From contig NZ_JAPFQA010000001.1 in NCBI RefSeq assembly GCF_027563465.1, positions 186,001 through 250,000 of the forward strand: a DNA stretch of 64,000 bases. Direction: 5' to 3'. The notes beneath the pieces are model-generated. The model saw only the letters and a program-made list of their open reading frames with translations. It made no database searches and was not told the origin of the DNA. This document shows positions 16,022 through 23,738 of the stretch, one piece after another (the first letter of the stretch is position 1; each line of letters opens with the position of its first letter). This DNA comes from Mesorhizobium qingshengii (lineage in GTDB: Bacteria; Pseudomonadota; Alphaproteobacteria; Rhizobiales; Rhizobiaceae). Position numbers and translations under genes: made by a program.

Positions 16022-16039
16022 TTGATCGGCATCGATCAA
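16022..16039. promoter_or_regulatory. Extended FNR-like palindrome TTGATCGGCATCGATCAA
   Basis: TTGATC and GATCAA are separated by six bases instead of the usual two; read as a 14-mer the first part matches TTGAY-N4-RTCAA with one mismatch. No gene start lies at the usual distance on either side, so it is an orphan site or a decayed one. Confidence 0.4.
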
Positions 16040-16089
16040 GGGACGTCCAGGGCGCCGGCTGGATCACCGACACGCGGAAGCCGGAGCGG

Positions 16090-16305
16090 CTAAAGGAGAA
16101 AGAAGTTTGAACCGAGAAAGACGAGAACCTGACCGGTGATGAGGGGAATTCTCAACATGGGACCATCCTCGCCGCTGTCCTGGATTGGCGATCCCGCCAC
16201 GTACGGGTGCCCCTTCAGGATGTCTTTCCAGATCGTCGGGAAGTCCGCCCCCTTGTTCCTCATGGCGTTGCACGCACTGAGGAGCCTCGCAACGATGTCG
16301 GTCAT
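16090..16305 (-). CDS. Small hypothetical protein under an FNR/FixK box
   Basis: From the ATG at 16305 the product is 71 residues: MTDIVARLLSACNAMRNKGA, then DFPTIWKDILKGHPYVAG and a C-terminal PLITGQVLVFLGSNFFLL. I do not recognise the family; the sequence looks like a compact globular domain. Support comes from its composition and from the perfect FNR/FixK box 63 bp upstream, the same spacing as at the stress protein and groEL genes. An upstream in-frame ATG at 16323 would leave almost no leader. Confidence 0.6.
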   Translation of the reverse strand: MTDIVARLLSACNAMRNKGADFPTIWKDILKGHPYVAGSPIQDSGEDGPMLRIPLITGQVLVFLGSNFFLL

Positions 16306-16367
16306 TGAACCTGCATTACCCAAGTGATTGATTCCAAATCGTATGGAATGAATACGGCGGGGATGGT

Positions 16368-16381
16368 TTGATCTGGGTCAA
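16368..16381. promoter_or_regulatory. FNR/FixK-type box TTGATCTGGGTCAA
   Basis: Perfect TTGAY-N4-RTCAA located just after the ChaB-like gene and 63 bp before the start of the 71-residue protein gene on the minus strand, with a predicted leader of about 28 nt. Confidence 0.75.
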
Positions 16382-16397
16382 AAATTGCCCGGGCGGC

Positions 16398-16607
16398 TCA
16401 GATAGGCACCCAATCCCTGCCTTCCTTGCAATAAAAGCGCTTTACGGCCGCCCAAGCGACGCGGTGAGCTATTTCTTCACGCTCTTGGCCTCGGTCGGCA
16501 TATTCGTCCCAGGCGCTGTTGAAAGCAGCGCGAAAAATCTCCCGGGCATGCAGGGGCAGATGCGTCCTGACGGGCGGTGGAAGATCTTCCTCGGTCGCAT
16601 AGGGCAT
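16398..16607 (-). CDS. ChaB family protein
   Basis: From the ATG at 16607 the 69-residue product starts MPYATEEDLPPPVRTHLPLH and continues AREIFRAAFNSAWDEYADR and AHRVAWAAVKRFYCKEG. The PxxVRxxLPxHAxxIFxxAFNxAW pattern is that of ChaB, first named as a putative regulator of the ChaA cation antiporter; the actual role is unclear. The long upstream extension of the frame is not ChaB-like and is rejected. It lies 80 bp downstream of the universal stress protein gene on the same strand and is probably in its transcript. Confidence 0.85.
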   Translation of the reverse strand: MPYATEEDLPPPVRTHLPLHAREIFRAAFNSAWDEYADRGQEREEIAHRVAWAAVKRFYCKEGRDWVPI

Positions 16608-16686
16608 TGCTATCCTCACCGCCAACCAAGCCGACGCCCATGGCTGGGATATGGCTGACGACGCCGTGGGCCTCAGGAGCGGACGA

Positions 16687-17511
16687 TCAGCTTGACATGA
16701 AGCGACAGAGCCGCGTGTCGTCGAGCAGCGAGCGGGTAACGCCGCCGAATACCCATTCCCTGATCCGACTGTGTCCATAGGCGCCTGACACGATCAGGTC
16801 GGCGTCGGCGGAGCTCAGGAAGTCGATCAGCTTGTCGCTCTCGTCGTCGGCCTTCAGCACTTCGGTGCGAGCCGTGATGCCATGCGAGGCCAGGAAGGTC
16901 GCGACATCCTTTATGCCGGCAGCCGTCCGGTCGCCGGGCTCGGAATCGACCGTGACCACGATCACGTCGTCTGCCATCGCCATTAGCGGCACGGCGTCGG
17001 CCACTGCGCGCCTCGCTTCGCGCGTGTCCTTCCAGGCGACCACGATCCTGCCTGTCGGCGCTTGCTCCGCGCCGCTGGACGTGATCAGCAGCGGCCTGCC
17101 GGCGCGCAGCGCGAGGGTGCCGGGATCGACGGTCCGATAGGAATCGCCGGAGGAAGCCCCTTGAGCCGCACCGGTGATGATGAGGTCCGCAATCCTCGCT
17201 GTCGCGACCAAAGCGTGGTTGGGATTGTCGAGCGCTTCGCGCCATTCCGTCGCCACCGAACCAGCAACCAGGCTGTCAAACTCGGCATGAAGGTCCTTGA
17301 ACCGTTTCTGGATGTCATCCCTCAACTGCTGCCAGACCTCGGCGGCTATCGCCGCACCCTCGGGCGCCATCGTGACCGGCAAGGGGGCGTCTGCTGCGCA
17401 GAAGCCGATCAGCCGAGCCTCGGTACGCCTGGCAAGATCGATGGCGATCTTGGTGATCGGCCCGATTGGACCATCTATGTCCACATTCAGCAGAATGGAT
17501 TTGTAGCTCAT
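16687..17511 (-). CDS. Universal stress protein, tandem UspA domains
   Basis: The 274 residues comprise two Usp domains (about 1-150 and 155-274). The first begins MSYKSILLNVDIDGPIGPI; the second ends with the nucleotide-binding-type sequence GAYGHSRIREWVFGGVTRSL. The overall architecture matches the genes at 2530 and 18212. A perfect FNR/FixK box lies 65 bp upstream (17576-17589). Cytosolic location is expected. The gene is followed by the ChaB-like gene. The partners and ligand are unknown; ATP binding is suggested by the GxxG-x9-G(S/T) motif. Confidence 0.9.
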   Translation of the reverse strand: MSYKSILLNVDIDGPIGPITKIAIDLARRTEARLIGFCAADAPLPVTMAPEGAAIAAEVWQQLRDDIQKRFKDLHAEFDSLVAGSVATEWREALDNPNHALVATARIADLIITGAAQGASSGDSYRTVDPGTLALRAGRPLLITSSGAEQAPTGRIVVAWKDTREARRAVADAVPLMAMADDVIVVTVDSEPGDRTAAGIKDVATFLASHGITARTEVLKADDESDKLIDFLSSADADLIVSGAYGHSRIREWVFGGVTRSLLDDTRLCRFMSS

Positions 17512-17575
17512 CGGTGGCGCTCTTTTCTGTATCGATTGGACGAACCGAAGCTAGACCGGGCAAGGCAGGTGTTCC

Positions 17576-17589
17576 TTGATGCCGATCAA
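17576..17589. promoter_or_regulatory. FNR/FixK-type box TTGATGCCGATCAA
   Basis: Perfect TTGAY-N4-RTCAA with its near edge 65 bp upstream of the start codon of the stress protein gene at 16687-17511 (predicted leader about 30 nt). Confidence 0.82.
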
Positions 17590-17599
17590 GCGGCCGACC

Positions 17600-18136
17600 T
17601 CAAGGCATGCTTGACTCGAAATGGATGATCTCTCCGTCCACCACGAAGCCTCCATTTCCAACATGGTGGATAGTCTTCGGCCTTGGTTGTCCCGGATCGA
17701 CCCATGCCTTCACAACCTCCAGAATGAAAAGATTGTATTTGTTGACCAGCCGGGTATCGATGACGCGGCATTCGAGATTGGCGAAGCATTCAGCGACGAG
17801 GGGCGCGGCGACATGCTCGGCAGGCAGTGGCGTCAGCCAAACCGTCGCGAATTTATCTCTGTCGCGGCCTGAGCAGTTGCCGACTGCCACCACTTTTTCC
17901 GCCAGCCCCACTGCCGGAATCGCGATCACACATTCCTTCGTGTCGCGCAACGCGGCAAAAGAGAAGTCGCCGCTCGATACGACACAGGCAATTGTCGGGG
18001 GCGTGAACTCCACCATCGTGTGCCATGACATTGTCATGACGTTGGCGCGGCCTCTGGCCCGCGTTGTCAGCAGGACAACGGGACCAGGCTCAATCAGCCG
18101 GTAGACCTCGGCAAGCGGCAGTTCCTTCATCTTCAT
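17600..18136 (-). CDS. Flavin reductase-like (FMN-binding split-barrel) protein
   Basis: The 178-residue protein begins MKMKELPLAEVYRLIEPGPV and has LLTTRARGRANVMTMSWHTM and VEFTPPTIACVVSSGDFSF, the FMN-binding pattern of the flavin reductase-like domain family, ending with EIIHFESSMP. Such enzymes reduce flavin with NAD(P)H or use bound flavin directly; the closest bacterial proteins include nitric-oxide- or oxygen-linked flavoproteins, but no specific role can be assigned. The gene has no box of its own and starts 76 bp after the stop codon of the upstream stress protein gene on the same strand, so it may be read from the 19090 site. Confidence 0.83.
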   Translation of the reverse strand: MKMKELPLAEVYRLIEPGPVVLLTTRARGRANVMTMSWHTMVEFTPPTIACVVSSGDFSFAALRDTKECVIAIPAVGLAEKVVAVGNCSGRDRDKFATVWLTPLPAEHVAAPLVAECFANLECRVIDTRLVNKYNLFILEVVKAWVDPGQPRPKTIHHVGNGGFVVDGEIIHFESSMP

Positions 18137-18211
18137 AGCTCCGTCGCATCCCCTGTTGGCAAGTGCAAGGCGGCCGCCGCTCAGGCGAATGGCCTCTACT
18201 CGGCGATATCG

Positions 18212-19033
18212 TCAGTTCGAAAACAACCGGTTGACTGAGCCTTGCTTGAGCAGGGATCGGGTCATGCCTCCAAAGGCCCATTCGCGGACCCGGCTATGAC
18301 CGTAGCCGCCAGCGACCACAAGTTCAGCACCCATGCCGCGGGCGAGTTCAGTGACGGTTTCACAAACGTCCGCATGACCGACGCCCAGCACCTCCGATCT
18401 CGCCTTGACGCCATGCCTCATCAGGAACCGGACGACGTCGCCGACACTTTCGCGCGCATCTCTCCGGTTCTGTTCCTCGACCGTCGCCACGAGCACATCT
18501 TGTGCGCCGGTGAGAAAGGGAAGTGCATCGATGACCGCGCGCCGAGCCTCGCGACTATCCTTCCATGCTACCACAACCTTCTTGGGATCGAGCGGGGCAA
18601 GTCCGTCGGCCGCGATCAGCACGGGCCGTCCAGCCGACAGCACCAAGGCTCCTGTATCGACCACCCGGTGGTGGTCCCCGGCAACTCCCGAGGCCGGCGC
18701 TCCGGTCACGATCAGGTCCGCTGCGCGGGCATGCATCGCGACCAGACGTGTCGGATCGCCGATCTCCTCGCGCCATGAGGCCTCGTCTCCGACGACGGCC
18801 AGGAATTCTTCCTTCAGGATCTTCAGGCGATCCTCGATCTCGGTGAGGCGTTGACGCATGATTTCCGCCGCTGCCATGCCGCCATCGTCGCCAGGAACAA
18901 ACACATATGCATCGGCCGCGGCAAAACCGATCAGCGTGGCTTCGAAGCGCCGCGCCAACTCCAGCGCATAGGCCGTTCGCGGCCCTGCCGGAGAATCGAC
19001 ATCGAGTTGAACCATGATGGTGTTGAAGATCAT
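18212..19033 (-). CDS. Universal stress protein, tandem UspA domains
   Basis: The start at 19033 (MIFNTIMVQLDVDSPAGPR) is preferred over the upstream ATG because it begins with the first beta-strand. The 273 residues hold two Usp domains; the second ends GGYGHSRVREWAFGGMTRSL. In the linker, VVVAWKDSREARRAVIDALP is shared with the paralogue at 16687, so these two are closest to each other. A perfect FNR/FixK box lies 57 bp upstream. It is cytosolic, and ATP or a related nucleotide is the probable ligand. Confidence 0.9.
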   Translation of the reverse strand: MIFNTIMVQLDVDSPAGPRTAYALELARRFEATLIGFAAADAYVFVPGDDGGMAAAEIMRQRLTEIEDRLKILKEEFLAVVGDEASWREEIGDPTRLVAMHARAADLIVTGAPASGVAGDHHRVVDTGALVLSAGRPVLIAADGLAPLDPKKVVVAWKDSREARRAVIDALPFLTGAQDVLVATVEEQNRRDARESVGDVVRFLMRHGVKARSEVLGVGHADVCETVTELARGMGAELVVAGGYGHSRVREWAFGGMTRSLLKQGSVNRLFSN

Positions 19034-19089
19034 TTTCGTGCCCTCCGATGGGATTTGTCGCAGGATCACCGCAGGTCCGATCTTGCGCC

Positions 19090-19103
19090 TTGATGCGCAT
19101 CAA
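19090..19103. promoter_or_regulatory. FNR/FixK-type box TTGATGCGCATCAA
   Basis: A perfectly palindromic TTGAY-N4-RTCAA site 57 bp upstream of the stress protein start at 19033 (predicted leader about 22 nt). The same 14-mer recurs at 20952. Confidence 0.84.
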
Positions 19104-19274
19104 AGCCTGCATCTCTTGCAAGTCCGTCAGGGCACATCGTCATTGCCGGCTGGCGAGGCGCCGGACGCCGTGGCCAAGTGAGAACGGTCGACTTGGACGA
19201 GAATGCGGGCAGCACGGCACGACCGCGCCGAAATCATCATCCAGTTGTCTACCTCATCAATGACGCTTCGCGCG

Positions 19275-20897
19275 TTACATCGTCATTTCCGGTTCGAGAG
19301 CGCGCTCTTTCGCCGGTTCCGGAATTTCGGTCATGGTTGCTTCGGTCAAGAGCAGAACGCTTGCGACCGAGACGGCGTTTTCAAGCGCGATGCGCACCAC
19401 CTTGGTCGGGTCGATGATGCCGGCCTCGACGAGGTCGACATACACTTTTTGCCCGGCATCGAAGCCGAAATTGCCCGTGCCTTCAATCATCTTGGCAATG
19501 ACAACGCCGCCGTCGACCGCGGAATTCTCGGCGATCTGCCGGACCGGTGCTTCAAGTGCGCGCTTGAGAATCTGGACGCCCGTCCGCTCGTCGCCTTCGC
19601 AATGCTGCTCCTCGTCAGCCACAGTCGCGATGCAGCGCAACAGGGCAAGCCCGCCGCCTGGCACTATGCCTTCGGCGACCGCTGCCTTGGTGGCGCTGAT
19701 GGCATCGTCGAGCGCCTCTTTTTTCGACTTCATTTCGGCCTCGGTCGGCGCGCCGACCTTTATGACGGCGACGCCGCCCGCAAGCTTGGCCAGCCGTTCC
19801 TGCAGCTTTTCGCGATCATAGTCACTGGTCGTGTCGTCGATCTCGCGCCGGATCTGTTCCACTCGACCCTTGATCGCCTTGGCGTCACCGCTGCCGCCGA
19901 TGACTGTCGTATTGTCCTTGTCGACGACCACGCGCTTTGCGCGCCCCAATTGCTCCATCGTGACATTTTCCAGTTTGAGCCCGAGGTCTTCGGAAATAAC
20001 CTGACCGCCGGTCAGGATGGCGATGTCCTGCAGCATGGCCTTGCGACGGTCGCCGAAGCCGGGCGCCTTGACGGCGCAGTTCTTGAACGTGCCCCGGATC
20101 TGATTGACGATCAGCGTCGCAAGCGCCTCGCCTTCGACTTCCTCGGCGACAACCAGCAAGGGCGAGCCCGACTTCGCCACGGCTTCCAGCAGCTTGATGA
20201 GATCGTTCAGCGAAGCGATCTTCTTTTCGACGATGAGCACAACCGCGTCTTCCAGGACCGCTTCCATCTTCTCGGGATCGGTCACGAAATAAGGTGACAG
20301 GAAACCCCGATCGAACTGCATGCCCTCGACAACCTCTAGAACCGTCTCCGTGGTCTTCGCTTCCTCGACCGTGATGACGCCTTCGCCGCCGACCTTCTCC
20401 ATTGCCTCGCCGACGAGTTCGCCGATGAGCGGGTCGTTGTGCGCGGAGATCGTCGCCACCTGCTCTTTCTCGCGGCGGGTCGAGACTGGTCGGGATATCT
20501 GCTTGAGCGTCTCTATGGCCCGTTTTGTTGCACGATCGAGACCGCGTTTGATATCGATGGCGCTGGCGCCAGCGACAACGTTGCGCACGCCGTCGGCGAA
20601 TATCGCATGGGCCAGAATGGTCGACGTGCTGGTGCCGTCCCCGACCATGTCCCCGGTTTTCTCGGCCGCCTGCCTGAGCATCCGCGCGCCAAGGTTCTCC
20701 TCGGGATCCTTCAGGTCGAATTCCTTGGCGATGGTCACCCCGTCGTTGCAGACGATGGGGGCGCCCCATTTCTTTTCGATTAGGACCGACTTCGAGCGCG
20801 GCCCGAGCGTCACGCGCACGGCGTCGGCGAGTTGGGTCGCGCCACGAAGGATCTTTTCGCGCGCCGCTGAACGAAACAACACTTGCTTGTGAGCCAT
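19275..20897 (-). CDS. groEL: 60-kDa chaperonin GroEL paralogue without a groES partner
   Basis: The 540-residue protein starts at the ATG at 20897 ([20 protein letters not shown]). It has the GroEL features [19 protein letters not shown], the ATP site [14 protein letters not shown] and the later [13 protein letters not shown]. It differs from housekeeping GroEL: the usual TTT of GDGTTTATVLA is STS, and the Gly-Met C-terminal tail is replaced by LEPEMTM. No groES precedes it, so it must borrow a co-chaperonin from elsewhere or act alone. A perfect FNR/FixK box lies 55 bp upstream, pointing to induction at low oxygen; no CIRCE element is visible. Confidence 0.92.
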   Translation of the reverse strand: MAHKQVLFRSAAREKILRGATQLADAVRVTLGPRSKSVLIEKKWGAPIVCNDGVTIAKEFDLKDPEENLGARMLRQAAEKTGDMVGDGTSTSTILAHAIFADGVRNVVAGASAIDIKRGLDRATKRAIETLKQISRPVSTRREKEQVATISAHNDPLIGELVGEAMEKVGGEGVITVEEAKTTETVLEVVEGMQFDRGFLSPYFVTDPEKMEAVLEDAVVLIVEKKIASLNDLIKLLEAVAKSGSPLLVVAEEVEGEALATLIVNQIRGTFKNCAVKAPGFGDRRKAMLQDIAILTGGQVISEDLGLKLENVTMEQLGRAKRVVVDKDNTTVIGGSGDAKAIKGRVEQIRREIDDTTSDYDREKLQERLAKLAGGVAVIKVGAPTEAEMKSKKEALDDAISATKAAVAEGIVPGGGLALLRCIATVADEEQHCEGDERTGVQILKRALEAPVRQIAENSAVDGGVVIAKMIEGTGNFGFDAGQKVYVDLVEAGIIDPTKVVRIALENAVSVASVLLLTEATMTEIPEPAKERALEPEMTM

Positions 20898-20951
20898 GAC
20901 CGCCTCCGAACTGCTGTCTGCTTCAATTAACCAGCCTAAGTTCAGTCGGCT

Positions 20952-20965
20952 TTGATGCGCATCAA
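20952..20965. promoter_or_regulatory. FNR/FixK-type box TTGATGCGCATCAA
   Basis: A perfect palindromic site 55 bp upstream of groEL (predicted leader about 20 nt), identical to the site at 19090. The 330 bp from here to 21297 contain no recognised gene. Confidence 0.84.
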
Positions 20966-21296
20966 TCGGGATTTCGGGCGAAGTTGACGAGGATCGACGA
21001 CGGATGGGCATTCACAGGAGTGACACCCTGGCGACGGTCGAAGCCGAACCGCGGTAGCGATGGCCTTCGGGAAGAGCGCCATGGCCGGGTTTCCCAGCTC
21101 CGGAAACCATCCCGCCGACAGCAGCGGCGACGAACGCGTCGCATCCAGTTTGCGCGGGCGCAAAGAACCGACGCTTCAAGTCCGCTAGCTTCTCTTCCTC
21201 GGCGAAGGCTGACGGATAGAACATTGACATGTCGACGCGCGCTTGGGCGCGGCGAAAGGTTCTCCCTGCAACGCTAACAAAGCGAAGTGAGTGAAA

Positions 21297-21464
21297 ATGA
21301 AATTCCAGATCGAGAAGCAGGAAGTGCTCGAAGAGCGCCCAAGCCTTGTATTCAGCACTGAAGCGGCAAGCGGCGCAAAGGCAGGCAATGCGTTGCTGCC
21401 CATGCTTATCGCTGGACTGGCCCTGGTTGTCGTGGGTGGCGTGGTGGTGATGGCCTTCGTGTAG
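21297..21464 (+). CDS. Small single-pass membrane protein
   Basis: A 55-residue frame starts MKFQIEKQEVLEERPSLVFS, continues through a short Ala/Gly-rich part, and ends in one hydrophobic segment, LLPMLIAGLALVVVGGVVVM, with a two-residue tail. A GTG two codons upstream is an alternative start. Polar N-terminus then one membrane helix suggests a small inner-membrane protein with its N-terminus in the cytoplasm. I know no family for it. It stands between the groEL promoter and the GntR gene. Confidence 0.5.
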   Translation: MKFQIEKQEVLEERPSLVFSTEAASGAKAGNALLPMLIAGLALVVVGGVVVMAFV

Positions 21465-21603
21465 AAAGGAAGGCCTGCTGCTCCGTCCTGGCGGTGGATG
21501 CATGCATCCCGCCACGCCGCATTCCATAGTCGCCACGGGGCCGCCGCGGGGTGAAAGCTACAGACGCCCAATGGCGCCTTGAAGAGGCATCACGCGATTT
21601 CTG

Positions 21604-22284
21604 CTACTTCAGCAGGCCGACCAGCACGTCGAAAGCCGCGTCGATGTCGGCGCGGACCGCGGCCCGGACCGCCTCCGCATCCCGGTCGCGCAGTGCTGCG
21701 AACATCTCCTGATGGTGCTCGTTGGCGGTCGAGTAGTTTCCCGAATCGTGCAGCATGTTGAAGTAGGGGCTGATCTGCAGCCAAAGGTTCTCGATGATGT
21801 TGAGCATGTTCTCGGACCCGGCCGCCCGATAGATCGAGAAATGAAAGGCGTAGTTGGCTCTGAGATAGGATTTGACGTCTCCGGCCGCATTGGCCTGTTC
21901 GAGCGCATCCAGATGCTGGCGCAACTGCGCCACGCCCCGGTCGTCCATGCGCTCCGCCGCCCATGCGGCCGCGATCGCTTCGATCTCGAACCGGACATTC
22001 CTGAGGTCGATGAGGCGCGCGCGGCTTAGTGCCGGAATGCCGATCGAGCGGCCCGAGACCACCATCAGCGCATTGGCGGCCGTCAGGCGCCGCAGCGCTT
22101 CCCTGACCGGCATCGGGCTGACGCCAAAAGCGTCGGCAAGGCTTTGAACCGTGACCATCTCGCCAGGGACGATGCTGCCGTCGAGGATCAGTTCGGTGAC
22201 GTGGCGGTAGACCCTGTCCTGCAGGGTTTCCCTGGACAGGGGCGTGATCTCGACCCCCGGCTTCCTGAACGCCGATCCAGCCAT
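21604..22284 (-). CDS. GntR-family transcriptional regulator, FCD type
   Basis: The 226-residue protein has an N-terminal winged helix (LILDGSIVPGEMVTVQSLAD, then FGVSPMPVREALRRLTA) and a C-terminal FCD ligand-binding domain of six to seven helices, with the typical HFSIYRAAGSENMLNIIENL stretch bearing a metal-ligand histidine. Such regulators repress adjacent catabolic genes until a sugar acid or related ligand binds. It is divergent from the binding-protein gene at 22506, and the palindrome at 22401-22416 in the shared spacer is the likely operator. Confidence 0.9.
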   Translation of the reverse strand: MAGSAFRKPGVEITPLSRETLQDRVYRHVTELILDGSIVPGEMVTVQSLADAFGVSPMPVREALRRLTAANALMVVSGRSIGIPALSRARLIDLRNVRFEIEAIAAAWAAERMDDRGVAQLRQHLDALEQANAAGDVKSYLRANYAFHFSIYRAAGSENMLNIIENLWLQISPYFNMLHDSGNYSTANEHHQEMFAALRDRDAEAVRAAVRADIDAAFDVLVGLLK

Positions 22285-22400
22285 CTCCCGTCAACCTTCC
22301 CGCCCAAGGGCGACCCTATCGCCTGTGCCCGGAATGCAAGGTTCGGGATGCCGCGTCAAGCGCCCACGACCGCCGGTTTTGATATTAAGCGATTTCATCA

Positions 22401-22416
22401 TTGATCTTTGATCAAA
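22401..22416. promoter_or_regulatory. Candidate GntR operator, overlapping palindromes
   Basis: TTGATC-TTT-GATCAA (22401-22415) is a perfect inverted repeat, and the overlapping TTTGATCAAA (22407-22416) is a perfect palindrome. The spacing of three bases excludes an FNR/FixK box. It lies in the divergent spacer between the GntR gene and the sugar ABC operon. Confidence 0.55.
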
Positions 22417-22505
22417 TCATGTTACGGTCGCCGACATCGAATGACAAGGGTTACGTTTCGTGCCCTTGGGAGGCATTCGGTCGTTCGGATTGGGAGGAGT
22501 TTCAT

Positions 22506-23633
22506 ATGGGTATCGGATTGAAAGTCCGGCGGCTCGCGCTGCTGGCCGGCATGGCTGCTTGCGCCTTCGGCCTGTCCGCCGCGGAGGCGGCCGAAAAGCA
22601 CAAGATCTTTCTCAGCATGAGTTTCATCGGCAATGACTGGCAGGCCGAGGCCGCCAACATGGTCAAGGCGATGGCGTCGCACAAGAGCCTGGCCGACAAG
22701 GTCGACCTGCAGGTCCAGGTGGCCGGGCCGAACGCGCAGCGCCAGATCCAGCAGGTCAACGCGATGGTGCAGGCGGGCGCCGAAGCCATCGTGATCTTCC
22801 CGATCTCGCCGACCGCGCTCAACCAGGTGGTCAAGAATGCCTGCGACAAGGGCGTCAAGGTTTTTGCCTATGACGCGGAGATCACCGAGCCTTGCGCCTA
22901 CAACGTGCATATCGACCAGGAGGAAGCAGGCCGGGTGACAGCCGAATGGCTGGTCAAGAAGCTCAACGGCAAGGGCAACATCATCGCGGTGACCGGCGTT
23001 CCCGGCACGTCGGTCGACGATCTGCGCACCAAGGCCGCCAAGGAAGTCTTCGCCAAGTATCCCGATATCAAGATCGTCGGCGAGGCTGTCGGCATGTGGA
23101 GCCAGGCTGTCGCTCGCACCGAACTTTCGAAGATCCTGGCGACGCGCAGCTGGAGCGATATCAACGGGTTGTGGATGCAGGTCGGCTGCTTCACCGCCAA
23201 CTCAATGCAGCTCGAGGCTGGCAAGAAGACCAGCGAACTCCTGCCTTGCGCTGGTGAAGGCTCCAATGGTGGCCGCATCCAGATGCTGCCGGATGGGACG
23301 GAAGTTGAAGGCGCGGCGTCGCCTTACGCGCCGCTTGGCGCGCCACGCATCTCCTACGCTTCGCCGCCGTACTCCGGAGCGCTTGCACTCAAGCTCGCCG
23401 TCGAGGCGATCGAAGGCAAGGACGTGCCCAAGACCACCATCCTGCCGCTGCCGGTCGTCACCAACGAGACGATCAAGCTCTGCAATGAGGGCACCTGGGC
23501 GGAGATGAAGGCCGGCTGCAACGCCTTCAAGCCGTCGCTGGTCTCCAATCCCGGCTGGTTCGCTTCGATCTTTTCGGACCAGACGCCCGAGATCGGCCTT
23601 AGCGCTGCCCTCGTCGGCCAGCCGGAAAACTGA
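22506..23633 (+). CDS. Periplasmic sugar-binding protein of an ABC transporter (RbsB-like)
   Basis: From the ATG at 22506 the 375-residue product opens with a signal peptide (RRLALLAGMAACAFGLSAAE). The periplasmic-binding-protein type 1 fold is shown by FLSMSFIGNDWQAEAANMVK, VQAGAEAIVIFPISPTALNQ and KVFAYDAEITEP. It should capture a sugar or sugar acid for the ATPase and permease that follow. A 16-bp perfect hairpin immediately downstream probably protects this part of the mRNA and lowers read-through. Some Cys pairs (CDKG and PCAYN, then CNEGTW and GCNAF) could form disulfides. The ligand is not predictable. Confidence 0.88.
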   Translation: MGIGLKVRRLALLAGMAACAFGLSAAEAAEKHKIFLSMSFIGNDWQAEAANMVKAMASHKSLADKVDLQVQVAGPNAQRQIQQVNAMVQAGAEAIVIFPISPTALNQVVKNACDKGVKVFAYDAEITEPCAYNVHIDQEEAGRVTAEWLVKKLNGKGNIIAVTGVPGTSVDDLRTKAAKEVFAKYPDIKIVGEAVGMWSQAVARTELSKILATRSWSDINGLWMQVGCFTANSMQLEAGKKTSELLPCAGEGSNGGRIQMLPDGTEVEGAASPYAPLGAPRISYASPPYSGALALKLAVEAIEGKDVPKTTILPLPVVTNETIKLCNEGTWAEMKAGCNAFKPSLVSNPGWFASIFSDQTPEIGLSAALVGQPEN

Positions 23634-23651
23634 GCCTCCCAAGGCAAATCG

Positions 23652-23686
23652 CGACGATGCGCGGACAACCTGTCCGCGCATCGTCG
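23652..23686 (+). repeat. 16-bp perfect hairpin after the binding-protein gene
   Basis: CGACGATGCGCGGACA pairs perfectly with TGTCCGCGCATCGTCG across a three-base loop, 19 bp after the stop codon. There is no T-run, so it is better read as an mRNA-stabilising or attenuating structure than as a full terminator. Confidence 0.75.
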
Positions 23687-23738
23687 ATCCGCGCTAATGC
23701 ATGTCGCCCAGAAGTGCGCAGCCCGGCGATCGAGGACA

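Noticed and set aside
19203-20297. A 364-codon plus-strand open frame
   Set aside because: Antisense of groEL, which is unmistakable on the other strand.
22401-22415. Reading TTGATCTTTGATCAA as an FNR/FixK box
   Set aside because: Spacer is one base longer than the 14-bp consensus and the neighbouring genes are a GntR-controlled sugar operon.
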